Source: JBLHKE01 sp047619485
GTDB taxonomy: Bacteria > Verrucomicrobiota > Verrucomicrobiia > Verrucomicrobiales > DEV007
Assembly (NCBI GenBank): GCA_047619485.1
Contig: JBLHKE010000506.1
Coordinates: 1 to 5,866 of the forward strand
Reading direction: 5' to 3'
Length of the DNA: 5,866 nt
A program made the translations under genes and the position numbers. Positions 5,806 through 5,866 of the stretch are shown piece by piece; the first letter of the stretch is position 1, and the number at the start of each line of letters is the position of its first letter. The notes below the pieces were generated by a model. That model saw only the letters and a program-made list of their open reading frames with translations, was not told the DNA's origin and did no database searches.

Positions 5806-5866
5806 ATGCGCCTACCCTCACTCAAGAACTTGGTTTTTAGTTCAGCCCTATTAACAATCGGCTTTG
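5806..5866 (+). CDS. Start of a probable exported protein (only the N-terminus is in the window)
   Basis: ATG at 5806 opens a frame running off the right edge, giving 20 residues: a short N-terminus with Arg2 and Lys7, then a hydrophobic stretch (LVFSSALLTIGF), as expected for a Sec signal peptide. The frame is closed upstream by TGA at 5749-5751 and no other ATG, GTG or TTG intervenes, so this is the first possible start. No Shine-Dalgarno sequence is present. TTGCAA (5687-5692) and TCGAAT (5710-5715), 17 bases apart, could be a weak promoter overlapping the -35 region of the divergent glycosyltransferase. The mature protein is unknown; divergent placement makes shared regulation with the glycosyltransferase possible. 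With only 20 codons visible, chance cannot be excluded. Confidence 0.5.
   Translation, partial: MRLPSLKNLVFSSALLTIGF

Overview
The window looks like a piece of chromosome from a moderately GC-rich bacterium, most likely a member of the Verrucomicrobiota. This placement is an inference. It rests on the N-terminus of the kinase, where a short 'LAPLFPAYE' lead-in runs into an 'EGGMGAVYLARQ' glycine loop and then 'LDRPVAIKIL', a style I associate with verrucomicrobial kinases. It also rests on the Ser-rich lipoprotein L,D-transpeptidase, the general lack of Shine-Dalgarno sequences, and palindromic intergenic repeats. No rRNA, tRNA, CRISPR array, transposase or phage gene is visible.

Layout. Four genes lie on the minus strand and one gene start lies on the plus strand. 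From right to left on the minus strand they are: a membrane GT2 glycosyltransferase of the cellulose synthase/CslA type (4123-5616); a gene-free stretch of about 900 bases (3222-4122); a YkuD-type L,D-transpeptidase lipoprotein (2433-3221); a class II dihydroorotase, pyrC (1344-2345); and a transmembrane Ser/Thr protein kinase (1-1275) whose C-terminus lies beyond the left edge. The last three are co-directional with gaps of 87 and 68 bases and no clear terminator between them, so read-through is possible, but no shared pathway is evident. At the right edge a divergent plus-strand gene begins at 5806; only 20 residues of a probable signal peptide are seen.

Functionally, the transpeptidase and the glycosyltransferase both act at the cell envelope (peptidoglycan cross-linking or anchoring, and polysaccharide synthesis), the kinase is a membrane signalling protein, and PyrC is pyrimidine housekeeping. 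The region gives no sign of a defence system or biosynthetic cluster.

The most interesting structure is non-coding. At 3978-4114, just after the glycosyltransferase stop codon, a perfect 20-bp inverted repeat sits inside an imperfect outer inverted repeat flanked by 12-base direct repeats, resembling a small MITE- or REP-like element. Upstream of the glycosyltransferase, an 8-base G tract fills half the spacer of a plausible promoter, a geometry known from phase-variable promoters elsewhere. Degenerate repeats and small hairpins occupy the rest of the intergenic region. I did not find convincing evidence of a wholly new system.
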